A DNA stretch of 64,000 nt from Glandiceps talaboti (Eukaryota; Hemichordata; Enteropneusta; Spengelidae). Below the pieces are notes generated by a model. That model was not told the DNA's origin. It saw only the letters and a list, made by a program, of their open reading frames with translations, and did no database searches. The translations under genes and the position numbers were made by a program. Position 1 is the stretch's first letter. The number at the start of each line of letters is the position of its first letter. This document shows positions 18,044 to 30,700 of this stretch, piece by piece. The stretch is taken from the NCBI RefSeq assembly GCF_964340395.1, contig NC_135559.1, forward strand, positions 1,389,501-1,453,500, read 5' to 3'.

Positions 18044-21000
18044 GACTAATATTCAATTTCAAAACTGTAGTCCTGAGGTAGAAGCTTGTCTGTGGTTCAA
18101 AACTGACAGACTCTCAGATGCAAAGACTGTAATATCTCATCCGTTGATTTGAATGATAACTTTATTGCAAGGTCATGGGTATTAAAACCAAGACTAGATT
18201 ATATGTACCTACAAACAACGTGAGAGGTTGACTACGGGACTGATTTACTAATATTTGTCAATGGAATGATACCACATTTCCCATAATGCACCATTCATTC
18301 AAAATGGCTATTTTACTATACATAAGTATTTACATTTTTTTTCTTTTATCGATGGCTTTACTTGGTGGTGTTTATCAAAGCTGTTTTACTTAGAAATTAG
18401 GTAATTTTAATGATGACCAATTGTACTATGAGACACAGCAGAGAAGAGTTAGTGTATGGCCGTTTGGGAAAATAACACGTATTGTCTTATCTAGTCCACG
18501 TATTCCAAGTCGTTCTAGCTGGACTTGTACTGGGTTAGCTCTGGATGTATACGCTACGAGATTCGACACGTCTTCCCTCTCCGAGAAGGACTGTCCGAAA
18601 CCACATAGCGTATATTTCCAGTGCTCGTAGTTGGGTATGATGTGATAATAGTGAAAAAACAGAGAAAACACATCGAGGAGAGGAGGATATTTGATTACTC
18701 TACACAGCGTGTGTACGTGCACGCGAGTACTAATAAGCTTAAGGTGTATGTTTGTATGTGCACGTACACGCGTTTGTTACATGTAATATGTACTTGCAGT
18801 GTAAGATCACACACAGTTCAATGTAACTTATAAGGGGCTGACAGAGAATTGTCACGCTTTTTGACTTTGTTCATTTTGCATGTAATGTTTTTTTTAAACC
18901 ATGTCAATCGCTTTAAGAGAACGTGTCCCATGCAAATGCCTCTGTGACTTTGAGACGGTCGGTGATATGATCTTTCCTGGTACCTCCTTATGCTCCTAGA
19001 AGCAAAATCTAGCCAAATAAAGCAAATAACAACCCAACATGCATCTCTCAAGTTTAAATACGTTTGTCATATTTTTGTTAGGTCTGGCTTATGATGAAGG
19101 TTTACAAAAGAGAAATTAAAACTTTAAAAGGTTTGAAAAACAGACCACAAGTTCTTTTATTTCAACCGACCTGAAATAAACTCTGGCCACAGCAAATGAC
19201 GGATGTGTTACCGGAGATGACATATTGATTATTAGTTTGTGTAAAGTCAGACAGATCTCACCTGTGACCTAAAAGAAGATAGATCATTAGGTCAGAGGTC
19301 ACGTGTACTTGATCTGTTATAGTATTAATTTACATTTTACAGACTGACTTAGATACAACGTAAACTGCTAGAAAAATAAAACGACGAACGGAAACTTGAG
19401 AATGAAAATGAATGGATTTAATAGTCATCAAATATTGCTGATACACTAGTGTAATGTAGACTAAAAATAGGATGGCAGTCATCACAAGAGACATCGCTGA
19501 TTAGGTTATTCTTTCTGATTGGTGGACAAAACTATACATCATAATCACTGAATATGGCATTAAATTATTACACTGTTCAGTTGGTGATAAACTCAATATC
19601 TCGATATTCCTACCTAAGTTTAGTGTGTGCATGTTTCGTTTGTTGCTTATTGTGCGGCTGTTGGAGTGATTAATTTTAAAAGACCGGTACCACAGTGACT
19701 GTAACACAATATACTTTTGTGTTAGATAACTGTCGTTATTTATTCAGTGTGGACAGTTTTATCAAGATACATATCGTTGTTAAATTCTACCGCATTATGT
19801 TTTATATATCAAGTACAAACATGTAATCTATAGCTATGTCAATGGCTTTGTTCATTCTACAAAGTCATACACAATCGTCGACGTCGCAAACCACGGCCTC
19901 TTTTACGGCACCGTCCAAAACGCGGTATGGCTGAAGAAATAACAGCTCTGGTTAGCGAGAATATCATACATCTACTACTATGTATAATTTGGTTTGTGTC
20001 TTTGTGGAAATATCGGTAACCCCCCCCCCCCCCAACCCCCCCATCACCCACCCACGCATCTAAAGCAATGATGGAGTATTAATCCCTTTTTATATTGATT
20101 TTTGTGAGTATTTTGTAAAAGATTTTGTTAATCTCTCTGTCTCGTTCGTAATCTACGTGTTGACTAAAACTAGAAACCGTCTAAGATCAAGAGATTAATC
20201 TGTCGGCTACATTGATTTAATCAGGTCAAAGTTCATCTAACCTTTCAGCAAGGTTAAACCACAAGAATGCAAAGTGGTGCCAAGAAAATAAGATATCAAG
20301 GTTTGAAGAAAACACATAACACTGAAGAGAAAATACATAACAAAGGAAGGCAAAACAACGATTTTTGTATCATCTTCAAACTATCATACTACATGAATAT
20401 TTCTATAAAAACATAAAATACAGAAAAAAATAGCTTGTAAAAATACGCAAAGCAAGGCAAAACAAAATATATCAAATAAATAAAATACCGAATTATATAC
20501 AATAGCTCAGAGTTGTCTTGATATTACTATCTTTAAGATGCTTTCTACACGATTAGGAAGTTTCAATTTGATGTTAATGTGTCTGTCTTTCCAATTGTAT
20601 TCTTTTGAATTAATTTCGTAATTTTATATATGAAGTAAACTTTTATCTAAAGGACAATCGCCGTTTGGCTGTATAATCTGTAATGGCGTTAAATATTTCA
20701 AGTAAGTCACTCTTTCTAACAAAACTGTTTTTAATAAAGCGTTGTAGTTGCAGCTAGTGAAACTGATCTCAAACTGTTATTCTGGTCATGACATTCATGA
20801 CATAATTTTCATATAGAATAAAGTAGAATAACGGGACACGTGACAAAATGACATTTATAGGAATCTTTCCACTGTAATCTGTTTAGTAGAACTATGTGAC
20901 CTGGTAAGTAGCACAGATAGATAACTACCAGGGCACGTGATATGAAAGTCCGACCATCAAGTTGAACTGTCTGTCAGAACTTGAATGATAGACTTGAGAT

Positions 21001-22572
21001 AACAGTATCTCCAAAACAGTGTCTTGCTATCAATGTTTACACGTCAGAACCTCTCAGATATGGTACCTATCACACCCACACAGTATAATTACTACAAGAT
21101 AGTGAGTTCAAACCAAGTTAAGTACTAGTGGCAACGTTAATGAGTATACGATGGGTGTGCTAATACAGACAGTGGCCTTGTAAACCTGTATTCATATCTA
21201 TAAGACATTTTATTCTATACAGTAATAGACATAGATTAATATCGGTATTACATTTGTAGATTACTAAAACATAGTTTTGGAGTTGCAGTTTTTCTTTTAC
21301 AGCAAAAGAAAGGAAAATAAACGATACAGTGGTGAGGGGGGGGGGGTCGTCCTCCAATCATGAAGACACAGTCCGTCTATCTCTATGTTAAGGTTATGTC
21401 TGACTTGTTTCCGAACGTGATGTATATTCGTTTAACTTGCTGTTTGGAAACGGAAAAGAAAAGAAATTATTTTTTCAATCAAAACACAATGAAACCATCT
21501 AGAATTCCATGAATATTCGTCAGAGTGAACACGAATGAATTATGAATGAGTTGTTCTGGAGTCTGTGCTACATCATAAGACTTTGCTACGATTTGGAACT
21601 ATTGCTTCCAATGGACAGTTGTTATCTACAGAGTTTAACACGCATATTACTGCCTGACATAGTCATTGTCCGCCATATGTTTCACATGTTTCCTTATATC
21701 TTGCCCTTCATACTTACCCTTGGTTTTACGCGAAAAGAAACTTGAAACAGGATTTAAAAAAACAGCCATGAGAAAGACATTGCGGTGTATTTTCTATACA
21801 TTTTATTAGTAGTAAATATACTTGGTCTGAAGAGCACTTTCTCTTGTTTTGTGAGTTATGGGCGACTATATACAACGATTAATATGATGAACGAGCGTCT
21901 AGTGTTTAAAGTCCCTGTATATTTGTCATCTACCACGACCTTCCTCCGTTGAAACGAGCAATAAATCTATACAATGGTCGAGCATTGAAAACTTGGAAAG
22001 GGATTGTTGCATAATGTCTATTCTAAATGACAGTCCCTAAGCGAATACTAAAGTACGCGTACAGTCTCTCGGGATAACGTGTATAAAAGGTGGAATAGAC
22101 GACAGACATATTATTCTAATAGTTCTGCCACAAGGTGTTTTTGTTTGGAGTATAGAAGATTTATGAATGCCCATTGTCTTTATTATATTGGATTACCAGA
22201 TGATAATGGTGGCTGTCTCCTTTTATTGTATTGTCAAGGTAAATAGGTTTTATTTACAAACAATGTATCAGTTTGTTTAGTTTGTTTATCTACCTGGGTC
22301 TATGCCAACACATTGCTGTTTGTTCGCAAGTAATGGTGGGTGTAGTCAGGGGGTGTAGTGGGCCTGCAGCGGTTCATGTATACTTTACATCTCATACTTT
22401 AATGGGGGTATGCTATATCGAAGCACTAACCATAGACCCTCCACCAATTAACTGCACTAAACTAACAGAACAAATACACAAACAATGGTCAACTATATAT
22501 CCATCTCTCGTTCTGTAGATGAATCTCTCGAGCTCTCCGTCCATCCACTCAACCATCCATCTGTCCGCTGTA
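18043..22572. other. Intergenic, mostly featureless
   Basis: No gene is supportable. A minus-strand stretch at 18426-18640 reads somewhat protein-like (see findings). There are C- and G-runs at about 20020-20042 and 21338-21348. A half copy of the palindromic word CATAGACCCTCCACCAA lies at 22429-22447. Confidence 0.4.
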
Positions 22573-22661
22573 TCCATCCATCCATCCATCCATCCATCCA
22601 TCCATACATCCGTCCATCCACCCACCCACCCATCCATCCATTCACTCACTCACCAAGCGAT

Positions 22662-22715
<54 letters not shown>

Positions 22716-22909
22716 CCATCCATCCAAGCACCCATGGATGGATGCATCCATCCATCCATCCATCCATCCATACATACATACATACATACATACATACATA
22801 CATACATACATACATACATACATACATACATACATACATACACACATATGTACACACACAAACAAACACACACAAATAAACAAACAAACAAACAAACACA
22901 CATACACAC

Positions 22910-22945
<36 letters not shown>
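22573..22945. repeat. Compound microsatellite: (CATC)n, (CA)n, (CATA)n, (CAAA)n
   Basis: In order: CATC from 22573, CA about 22663-22714, CATC to about 22766, CATA about 22769-22841, then CAAA/CA mixtures to 22945. The long frames through it on both strands are artefacts of the repeats. Confidence 0.97.
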
Positions 22946-22948
<3 letters not shown>

Positions 22949-23474
22949 AAATGTACACCTGGTGAACGTTAATGATTTATATTACTAGTAAAACGTTGAA
23001 AGAACACGATACGTGAGTCCACATATCCCCACGGGCTGTCGGTTTCTGATTTCCTGTGACGTAAATGGGTGTATACAAATTGGTTATAAATCAACACACA
23101 AAAAACAAGAGCTTGTTATGCTTCTTAATTAATTTTCCTAAGCACGTATAATCACCATAATGGGAGATAGCATGATTTATCATATATAACCCCTACAACT
23201 CAAAATCGAACTTTCTCTCTTACATTGTAAAGTCACAACACGTTTCCAAGTTGGGACGAGGGCCAAGGTTTTCAGTGTCGTAATGATGGCAAATGTATGT
23301 TAAAACAAGGTATTAGCTTTAAATCTGTGAACTGTTTTTGGCATTCGGAAGAAAATAGGAATTTCAATCGACCGCTTTGTATTATTGGTCTATGGGACCT
23401 TGTCGGTCGACAGAAAACGACTTAACTCGACACATATATTACCATCAGTAACATGCTTGTATATAATGTGTTAG

Positions 23475-23954
23475 GGATGGTATGTTAGAGCCAATAGCAA
23501 TATGGGACGATCGTTGTTACTCTTCTGATCATGTGATTTGATACAAGCTTCCCTAGACAAAGATGACACCTTGAGTAAAGCCGCATTGGTAACCGACACT
23601 GGATAACTACGTTGATGGAAGTACGTGCAAAATTCAGCAGACCTTTCTCTGAAATCTAAATCACTACTACAAATACGACGTAAACGAAGTAATTGTGAAT
23701 AGGGAATGGAATCTTTACACTTATTAGGATGTGATGAACCATACTGCAAATATGAATGTGAATCAGTAGGTTTAGTATAAATAGATGTAGCTATATCATC
23801 ACCATCAATCCTAAGGGAGATGTCAAGGAAATTGATAGTTAGTTCAGAAATATCATAAGTATACTGAATAGCAGGATTAAAGTTACATATGTAATCAATA
23901 AATTGCATAAGTTCCTCAAGTTTGAGTGAAGCTGCACCAACGCCATCATCAATA

Positions 23955-23956
<2 letters not shown>
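23475..23956 (-). mobile_element. Penelope-like retroelement RT fragment
   Basis: The minus strand reads IIDDGVGAASLKLEELMQFI, then TINFLDISLRIDG, SIYTKPTDSHSYLQYGSSHP, KDSIPYSQLLRLRRICSSDL and DFRERSAEF. The order D-D, FLD, YTKPTDSHSYL, SHP-x-x-CK, IPYSQ-x-LRLRRICS is characteristic of Penelope-like elements from the palm catalytic site to the thumb. The first half of the RT and the GIY-YIG endonuclease are missing. The fragment starts exactly where a (TATG)n tract ends, at the catalytic DD. Confidence 0.85.
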
Positions 23957-23989
<33 letters not shown>

Positions 23990-24157
23990 TACATACATAC
24001 ATTAATACACACACATACATACATACATACATACATACATACATACATACATACATAAAACATACACACACATACATACATACATACATACATACATACA
24101 TACATACATACATACATACATACATACATACATACATACATACATACATACATACAT
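23957..24157. repeat. (CATA)n / (CA)n microsatellite
   Basis: About 200 bp of CATA with a short CA tract. It abuts the Penelope-like fragment on the side where the rest of the RT would lie. Confidence 0.95.
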
Positions 24158-24749
24158 TGAAATATTTAGTATTCACACTATCTATAGCCTTGATTAAGCT
24201 ACCTGGTGACGTGTTTGTAAACAGGCTTGGCCTCTGATACACTATCAAATATAAATTTGTCAGAAGGCTTGGCATAGTTGGGATTCAGGTGCTGATCCCC
24301 TTACATTGAAAGGCTAGGTGTCACACTAAGTAACAAAACAAACTGTACCACTAATAAATTAAGATATGATCGGAATTTCGGCCTGCTTTACCCACAGAAA
24401 GCAAGTTATAAACCGTGTCACTGCTTGTCACACTTCAGTTGTTGAGACAGATAACGGCGCGGTGTTTGTTTGAGGTGTATGCCTATTGTTCGTGTTAACC
24501 AATCGACATGCATCTTTCATTGAATTTTAAAAATACCCGCCATTCATTGTTTTGTGTATTTTGAAAAGAGCGTTTTTCCTAAACTTTTGAAAATGAAAAC
24601 AGTGGAATTAAAATAGTCATATGTACACAACACGTGAAATAATATAATGCGTTTATGAAAAGAATTTTTGACCAAATCTGAAAAGCGGTGACAGTTTTCT
24701 TATCTGAAGTTATCAGACAGCCTCATTTACATATTTGATAGAAACAAAC
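24158..24749 (+). other. Upstream region / presumed 5' UTR and promoter of the large gene
   Basis: No coding sequence was seen. It leads into the start codon at 24750. I could not place a TATA box or transcription start. A small CG-containing stretch lies near 24440-24500. Confidence 0.35.
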
Positions 24750-24771
24750 ATGGCGGAAGTGTTGTCGGCTG
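24750..24771 (+). CDS. Large gene, exon 1 (start codon)
   Basis: AAACAAACATGGCGGAAG gives a strong start context. It codes for MAEVLSA and one base of the next codon, with donor GTAAGT. Joined to the next acceptor at 25052 it reads MAEVLSADHPDASITRIPTS. The open frame that begins further left at 24983 would need the intron to be read through, so this spliced start is preferred. Confidence 0.75.
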
Positions 24772-27700
24772 GTAAGTACTTCTCAAGGCAATACTTCTGT
24801 TGTTTTCGTTGGGTTTTCGTGGTCCGGATGTGAAAACGTTAGCAAAGAAATTCTCCTTAGTATATTATCTTGCAATACGCGATAGTAAGGTGATTTTGAC
24901 AGAGAATATTTTTATGTAGGCACAGAAATACCATCGTAAGTGAGTAAAATTAACGGCATATTTTAAAAATGAACTTTGGACTGTGCACACGTGTGCCACA
25001 GACAGCTATAATATTAGGTATCTTAACTTGATAAACTCTTTATTTTATGTAGACCACCCAGATGCCTCGATAACACGAATTCCAACGTCAAGATTGCAAA
25101 ATTTATCATCGAAAAGGGGTTATTATGGTGTAAATCAGAATGGGGTTGCTGAGAACGGCCACTGTCCGAAGGCATCGTCAACTGCTCTGTCTGATAACAG
25201 CTGTAGCACCGACAAAAGACGTCTGACACCTCGCAACAAATATAAACAGACCAGTGAGAAGCCTGTCGAAACATCCTCGGCAAAAAGCTTTTTGCGGCGG
25301 TTTGTGTTCCGGCGAAGTACTAGAGAAAAGAAAAAAGGGAAGGTTGACACAGAAACCGAAAATTCACAGAGTAACGCTCGCAGTCTGCCGAACGGGGAAC
25401 GGGTGACAACGAGTGGTTATGGGACAACGGGAAGCTTTGTTGACAAACGATATTTGCACGGTGCAACGTATCATAACCAGCATACAGATACAACTCGTAC
25501 CGAACTGGAGCTGAGAAACCCGAGTGGATTATTGCGAAGTGCGTCGTTCAGTGACAATACTACGAAAAGTAACTACTTCCAGAGTTTTGCGTTAAAACGG
25601 AGTGCTTCTGTAAGTCTGACGAGTCGTCCAACTGGTTACAACACAAGATACAAACCAAAACAGAGTTCAATCACAGAGCTCGAAGAACTAACCAAAGTGG
25701 ACGGAGATGATTATAGTGATAACCAGTATAGCAACGCAATGGCAGGATACAGTCCCAAATTGCTCGGCAATGGCAGTGTCAACACAGTCGGTAAGTCGTC
25801 CCACAAAAGAATGAATGAACAGATCTGCTTGAATGACATGAAGAAAAGTTCTTCAACGACAACATTGTGTAGTGATACCAAAGAAACAAAGTCGAGTCAA
25901 GTAAATGTAATCTCTCCAGAAGTGTCATGTTACAGTCCAAGTTCACAAGTCTATATACAAAGACATCTCAAGGAAGACACGTCTTTGGGAAGTGTGGTAA
26001 AACTTGCAAGCAAGACAAAAACTAAAAACAAGGGCAGTAAACCAATCTCGTCAACAAACAAAGCTAAACAAAGAAGTTTAAAGGGGGACTATTCATATTA
26101 TAACCATGGTGTGGTCCCAGAAGAGTCTGGAGGTGATGAAATAAAAACACACAATAACTCAGACAGGAAAGACAGGAGAGTAAATAGGAATAAGAAAGGT
26201 GCAGTTGTATTACAAAGTGACTCAAGTAACTGTAATGTTCAAAATGCATTCAGTTGTCCAAGTGACATCACAAACACAATAGATGCTGGCAGGCCAAAGT
26301 CGGCTGTGTTTACTGCACGATACTCAAAATCTATGTCATCATCTGCGAAAAGTGGTACTAACCGACCGCATTCAATGCCACCATCTACCATGAGTAGGCC
26401 AATGAAACAAGATTTACCATCAAACATGCCAACAGTGCCAGACGAAAGAGAATTTGAATCGGCAATTATGTCGTATAGGGGTGAGCATTCTAGGACTTTA
26501 CGATCACAACTAGCGAATCAGCAATCAGGTTCATTCAGCCCTGATACAGTAATTGTGATGTCTGGTAAGGAGGGAGGAGAATTAAGACAAGGCCACGATC
26601 TTGGAAAATTAACGTCCATACCTACAGGAGCCTACAAAGGTGAGCATTCTAGAACTTTACGCTCCACCATGGAAAGAAGGCGTGAACTATCAAATTTGAA
26701 TTCTAAGGAGACACCAAGTGGATTAGGTCATTCTGTCATTAGGCAATCACAAAGTAATAGTTTGGCTGAAGAAGTATTCTCTACCAACAAACAAACATGT
26801 GACAACAATGTGAAAAGTACGTCTCGTGTGTCAGGAAGGGAGCAGCGAAAAGAGTCTCAAATTCCAACATCATCAGCTAATCCACAAACACTGAAAGCAC
26901 CCACAACTAGTATACCTGTTAAAAGGGAGGCAAAGAAAAGTATGTCAGGCCACTTAAAAAAAAATGACTCAAGTCCCCAAAGGATGACTAACAAGGCATT
27001 GGATAGTAATGGTGGCTTGGGTTATAGTGGAGTGCAAGTGAATGTATTACCTGCCAATCAACAAAAGAATTCTCCATCCAGACAAACTGTTGACATCAGT
27101 AAATGTGACATAAAGAAAGCTAGTGTTCAAAAAGATGTACCCAATACGAAGACTTCAAGTTTAAGTAATCCTATGCAAGGAAACAGTGGTCCAGGAAAAG
27201 CAAACAGTGGTATACCAACTTTTCAGAGACAAAATAGTTTTAGAGAAAAAGAATCTGACAAGAAAAGAGAAAATGATATGACAAAGAAAAATGAAGAAGT
27301 TATGAAGAAAACAGGAAAGTTTGAAAAACAGAAAAGTATGAGACAACTTCAAAGTAAAATGCCAAGACCCAAAAGTGACAGCTTTGGAAAGGTAGACACT
27401 GTTGTAAAGAGGAGTAGTAGTGTAAGAAGGAGCCTTGGAGAAATGGATTACAAACAACTAAAAAAGTCATCATTTGAGGTTAAAGGTCAAGCCGTTCAAA
27501 GTTCAATGTCGAGAAGTGGGTCAAATAAGAGTCAAACTGAAACACAGGTGAATGACGAGGCAGCACAGAGTGTAAGTCATTCCAGGCTACCAAAGCCAAA
27601 GTTGAAGACGTCGCCTAAGAAAAGTTTGCCAATTGATGCCTCACCAGAAAAGTCAGCTGTTGAAAAAGACAGGCATTTAAACTTACAAGAAACTAAAACA

Positions 27701-30700
27701 ACTTCAGATTTACACAGGATTGATAGTACACATGAAAGGTCTCCATCAACAAACAAGAAGAGTAGAAAAGGGAGACATATAAGTGACAACACTGAATGTA
27801 AAGTCACTGCCCTGCAGCAGGATGGAAAGGCAAACACTGCATTGCTGAAGGCTGAAATAAGTATCAATAGACTTGGGCAAGTTGAAAAGAAAGGAAATAA
27901 TGAAGAAGGTGTAAGAAACATTGACAAGAGAGCTTCTGCAAACAGTGACAGGAGTGACCTAACATGTCCCAGTGGCCTGGAAAGCAGTGAATGGGTTATT
28001 AACACAGGAATGTCAGAGCTTTGGAACTGTAAAGCATCTGATGACAGAAAAGCAGACCAAATGGTGGATATCGTTTCCCAGGCTAGTTCAGTGGGTGTAA
28101 CTTTGCAGAAAGGGTCAGGGCAAGAAATTGGCAGGCATGACAATCTTAATGATAAAGTATGTTCAACCTCGGTTAAGAAAGCAGTTCCAGAAAGAGAGGT
28201 GAATATACAAAGGAACAATACCAAACCAGCTGTACACTGCAGGTGTGATAATGACAGGATTACATATTCAAACAGTTCAACTAACTCTTTCTGCCAACAG
28301 CAAAATACAAATGCAAACAAAAAGACATCAGTGCCCAAAGCAGATAGTGCAGAACATTTACGTGCAAGACAAAGTGTCGACAGCCTGGGGAAGTCATTGA
28401 AGCTTACAGATAGTAACAAAGAAGGTACTCATTATGATTCTGATGATACAGGTAAAAGTACAGGGCTTCAAGGAATGGTGATGAATGAAAGCTCTGTAAA
28501 TCAGGATTCTGATGGTTTTAAACCTTTGGAGCGTGCCAAGTCAATTAGTTTGAATGATATTTTAGATGATAGTGTACTATCTAGTAGTTATACTTCAGAC
28601 GATTTCTGTTCTGCACTGGAAAGTATGGACAATATGAGTTTGGATTTTGATGCCATGGGTCCAAGAGGAGAAAAAACAACTGCTGAAATGACTACTACTG
28701 AGGCAGATGAACAATCTATTGAATCACAGAATAACATTCAACAAGCAAGGACTCTAGAAACTGAGAGCACACTTCAAAATTTGGAATCAGCCAGCAATGC
28801 GAAAAATAATGTCAAGACTCCAATGCTTTCAAATATGAAGGAGGAAAATTTGAAGAGTGAAATAGCTACTGCCACAGATTACACAAAAAGTGGGGCGGAG
28901 TTAACAGCCTCTGGAATGACACTGAGTAGTAATTCAAATACTGAATTCACTATTTGTCAAAAGGACAATATGAAGTCATCCAAAATAACAAAAGAAGAGT
29001 ACAGCTCTAGGGAAGGAGCATATCCTGCTATTCATTCTGATTTGTGCTTGGCTGAATATGAAGAAAGAAAAGAACCTCTACAAAGAAAGTCAGTAACTGA
29101 CAGCCCTAATAGCGACGATGCTTCTAATACGAGCAAAGTGGGTAATGGGAAAGAACTTAAAGAAAGGAGGGTGTTGTCACACGAAGTGGGAGATAAAGTC
29201 ATTGTTAAGAACAACAGTCACAAGAAAAATGATGTCAAGAATGTGTCGGAGAGTATAAGTAGGCCTGACGAGGAACGTAAACTTAGTCCTGGAACTTTTA
29301 GAACTATTATCAGCATTTCTCCGAAATCAAAGTCTGAAATTCCAACACCTATACGCAAACATTCAAAAAGTATTAGTAGATCATGCATTAACTCAGTTTC
29401 ACCAGATGTATGCCAAGTTGGTGTAGTGGATCAAAGTGACGCTCACCCTCCCACAAGTAGAAACAAATCACCTATAAGAAAGTCAAGTATCCCAAGACAT
29501 GCCACCTCAAAACATGGATCACAAAATAGTCCTGATGATGGTTCAGTATGCATAACACATGTTAACCAATCAAAAGAACTTAATACTCACAAACCAAAAA
29601 CTGACAGACAAGCCGTTGGTCTAGTAGTCGGGGCAAATATGCAAACAGTAATATCAATAAATAAGGATGACGGGAGTACTTTGTCACCTCAAAGTCAGAC
29701 ATCTGAAACCAAGCCAGAAGTCACAGCTGTAAAGCTTTCAGACCCATGTGATGATGAACAAAGTTCACTGAAGAGAAACGTTGATGAGAGCTTGAGACAA
29801 AATGTAGTGATCACTTCAGTATGTCAACTAGACAGTAAAGAAGGTGTAACAAGATCAGGACAGCAGTATAACCAAGCACAGGGATGTACCCAAGAATCAC
29901 CAATTGGTGCCAAATCCACAAGTAAGCAGTCTTCAAATACACAACAACCTGAAACATGTACATCTCAGCAGGAAATAATCGAATTAACGTCACCAAGGAA
30001 ACGACGAAGCAATTTTCCCCTCACAAGTGCTCCAGGTTAGTGCGTTTTTATGCTTTAATTTGCAGTTAAACTGTAGTATATGTTATGTTGTTCAGCCCTA
30101 TCAGGCTTCTGAACTAGCTGATAGCATGGCACAGATACATCTGTATCTTACAGACTAGTTCGTGATGAACTTTCTTCCTTGACAGGCATTTGAATATATG
30201 TGGAGCCTGGTTTGTAGAGGGACACTTTTGGTAAAATTACAAAATCATAATATAGCACATTATGTATTGCATACTATAGTTGGGATGTTGAAATATGAAG
30301 AACATGTAAACTTTACTAAACATCTCTCTCACCTTGTATCTAGAGAAAGTGAAAATCTTTAAATCTAGTGAAAGAATATCTTGCTTTTGTAAAAGAGTTT
30401 AAATATGTGGTTTTTTTTAATTTATTGTTTTTCCTCTCTTTTTTTTTTGGGGGGGACCTAAGGGACTAAAGAAAAGACTAATAAAATCCTAAAGAAAATC
30501 TTGCATAGAGTTTAAAATCCACATTACAATTTTTTATTTATTGATTTTTTTGGGGGTGGGGGTGGGTGGTGGAATGGAGGTGGGGATAACTGATGATATT
30601 GATAAACATAATCTAATAATAACATAGGGTAACTCAGCTTTACCTACTTACCACCAAAGCTGTAGTGTAACGTGATATGTTTTGAAGTTTTTCTAGAATG

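Noticed and set aside
22485-22988. Long His/Thr/Ile-rich and Cys/Val-rich frames
   Set aside because: Pure translations of CA, CATC and CATA microsatellites on both strands. The same holds at 13.4, 23.9, 33.9, 35.1 and 51.8 kb.
27577-28419. 280-codon minus-strand frame inside the giant exon
   Set aside because: It lies antisense to the 1,660-codon exon. Its Leu/Ser/Phe-rich composition is the expected complement of Lys/Ser/Asn-rich codons.
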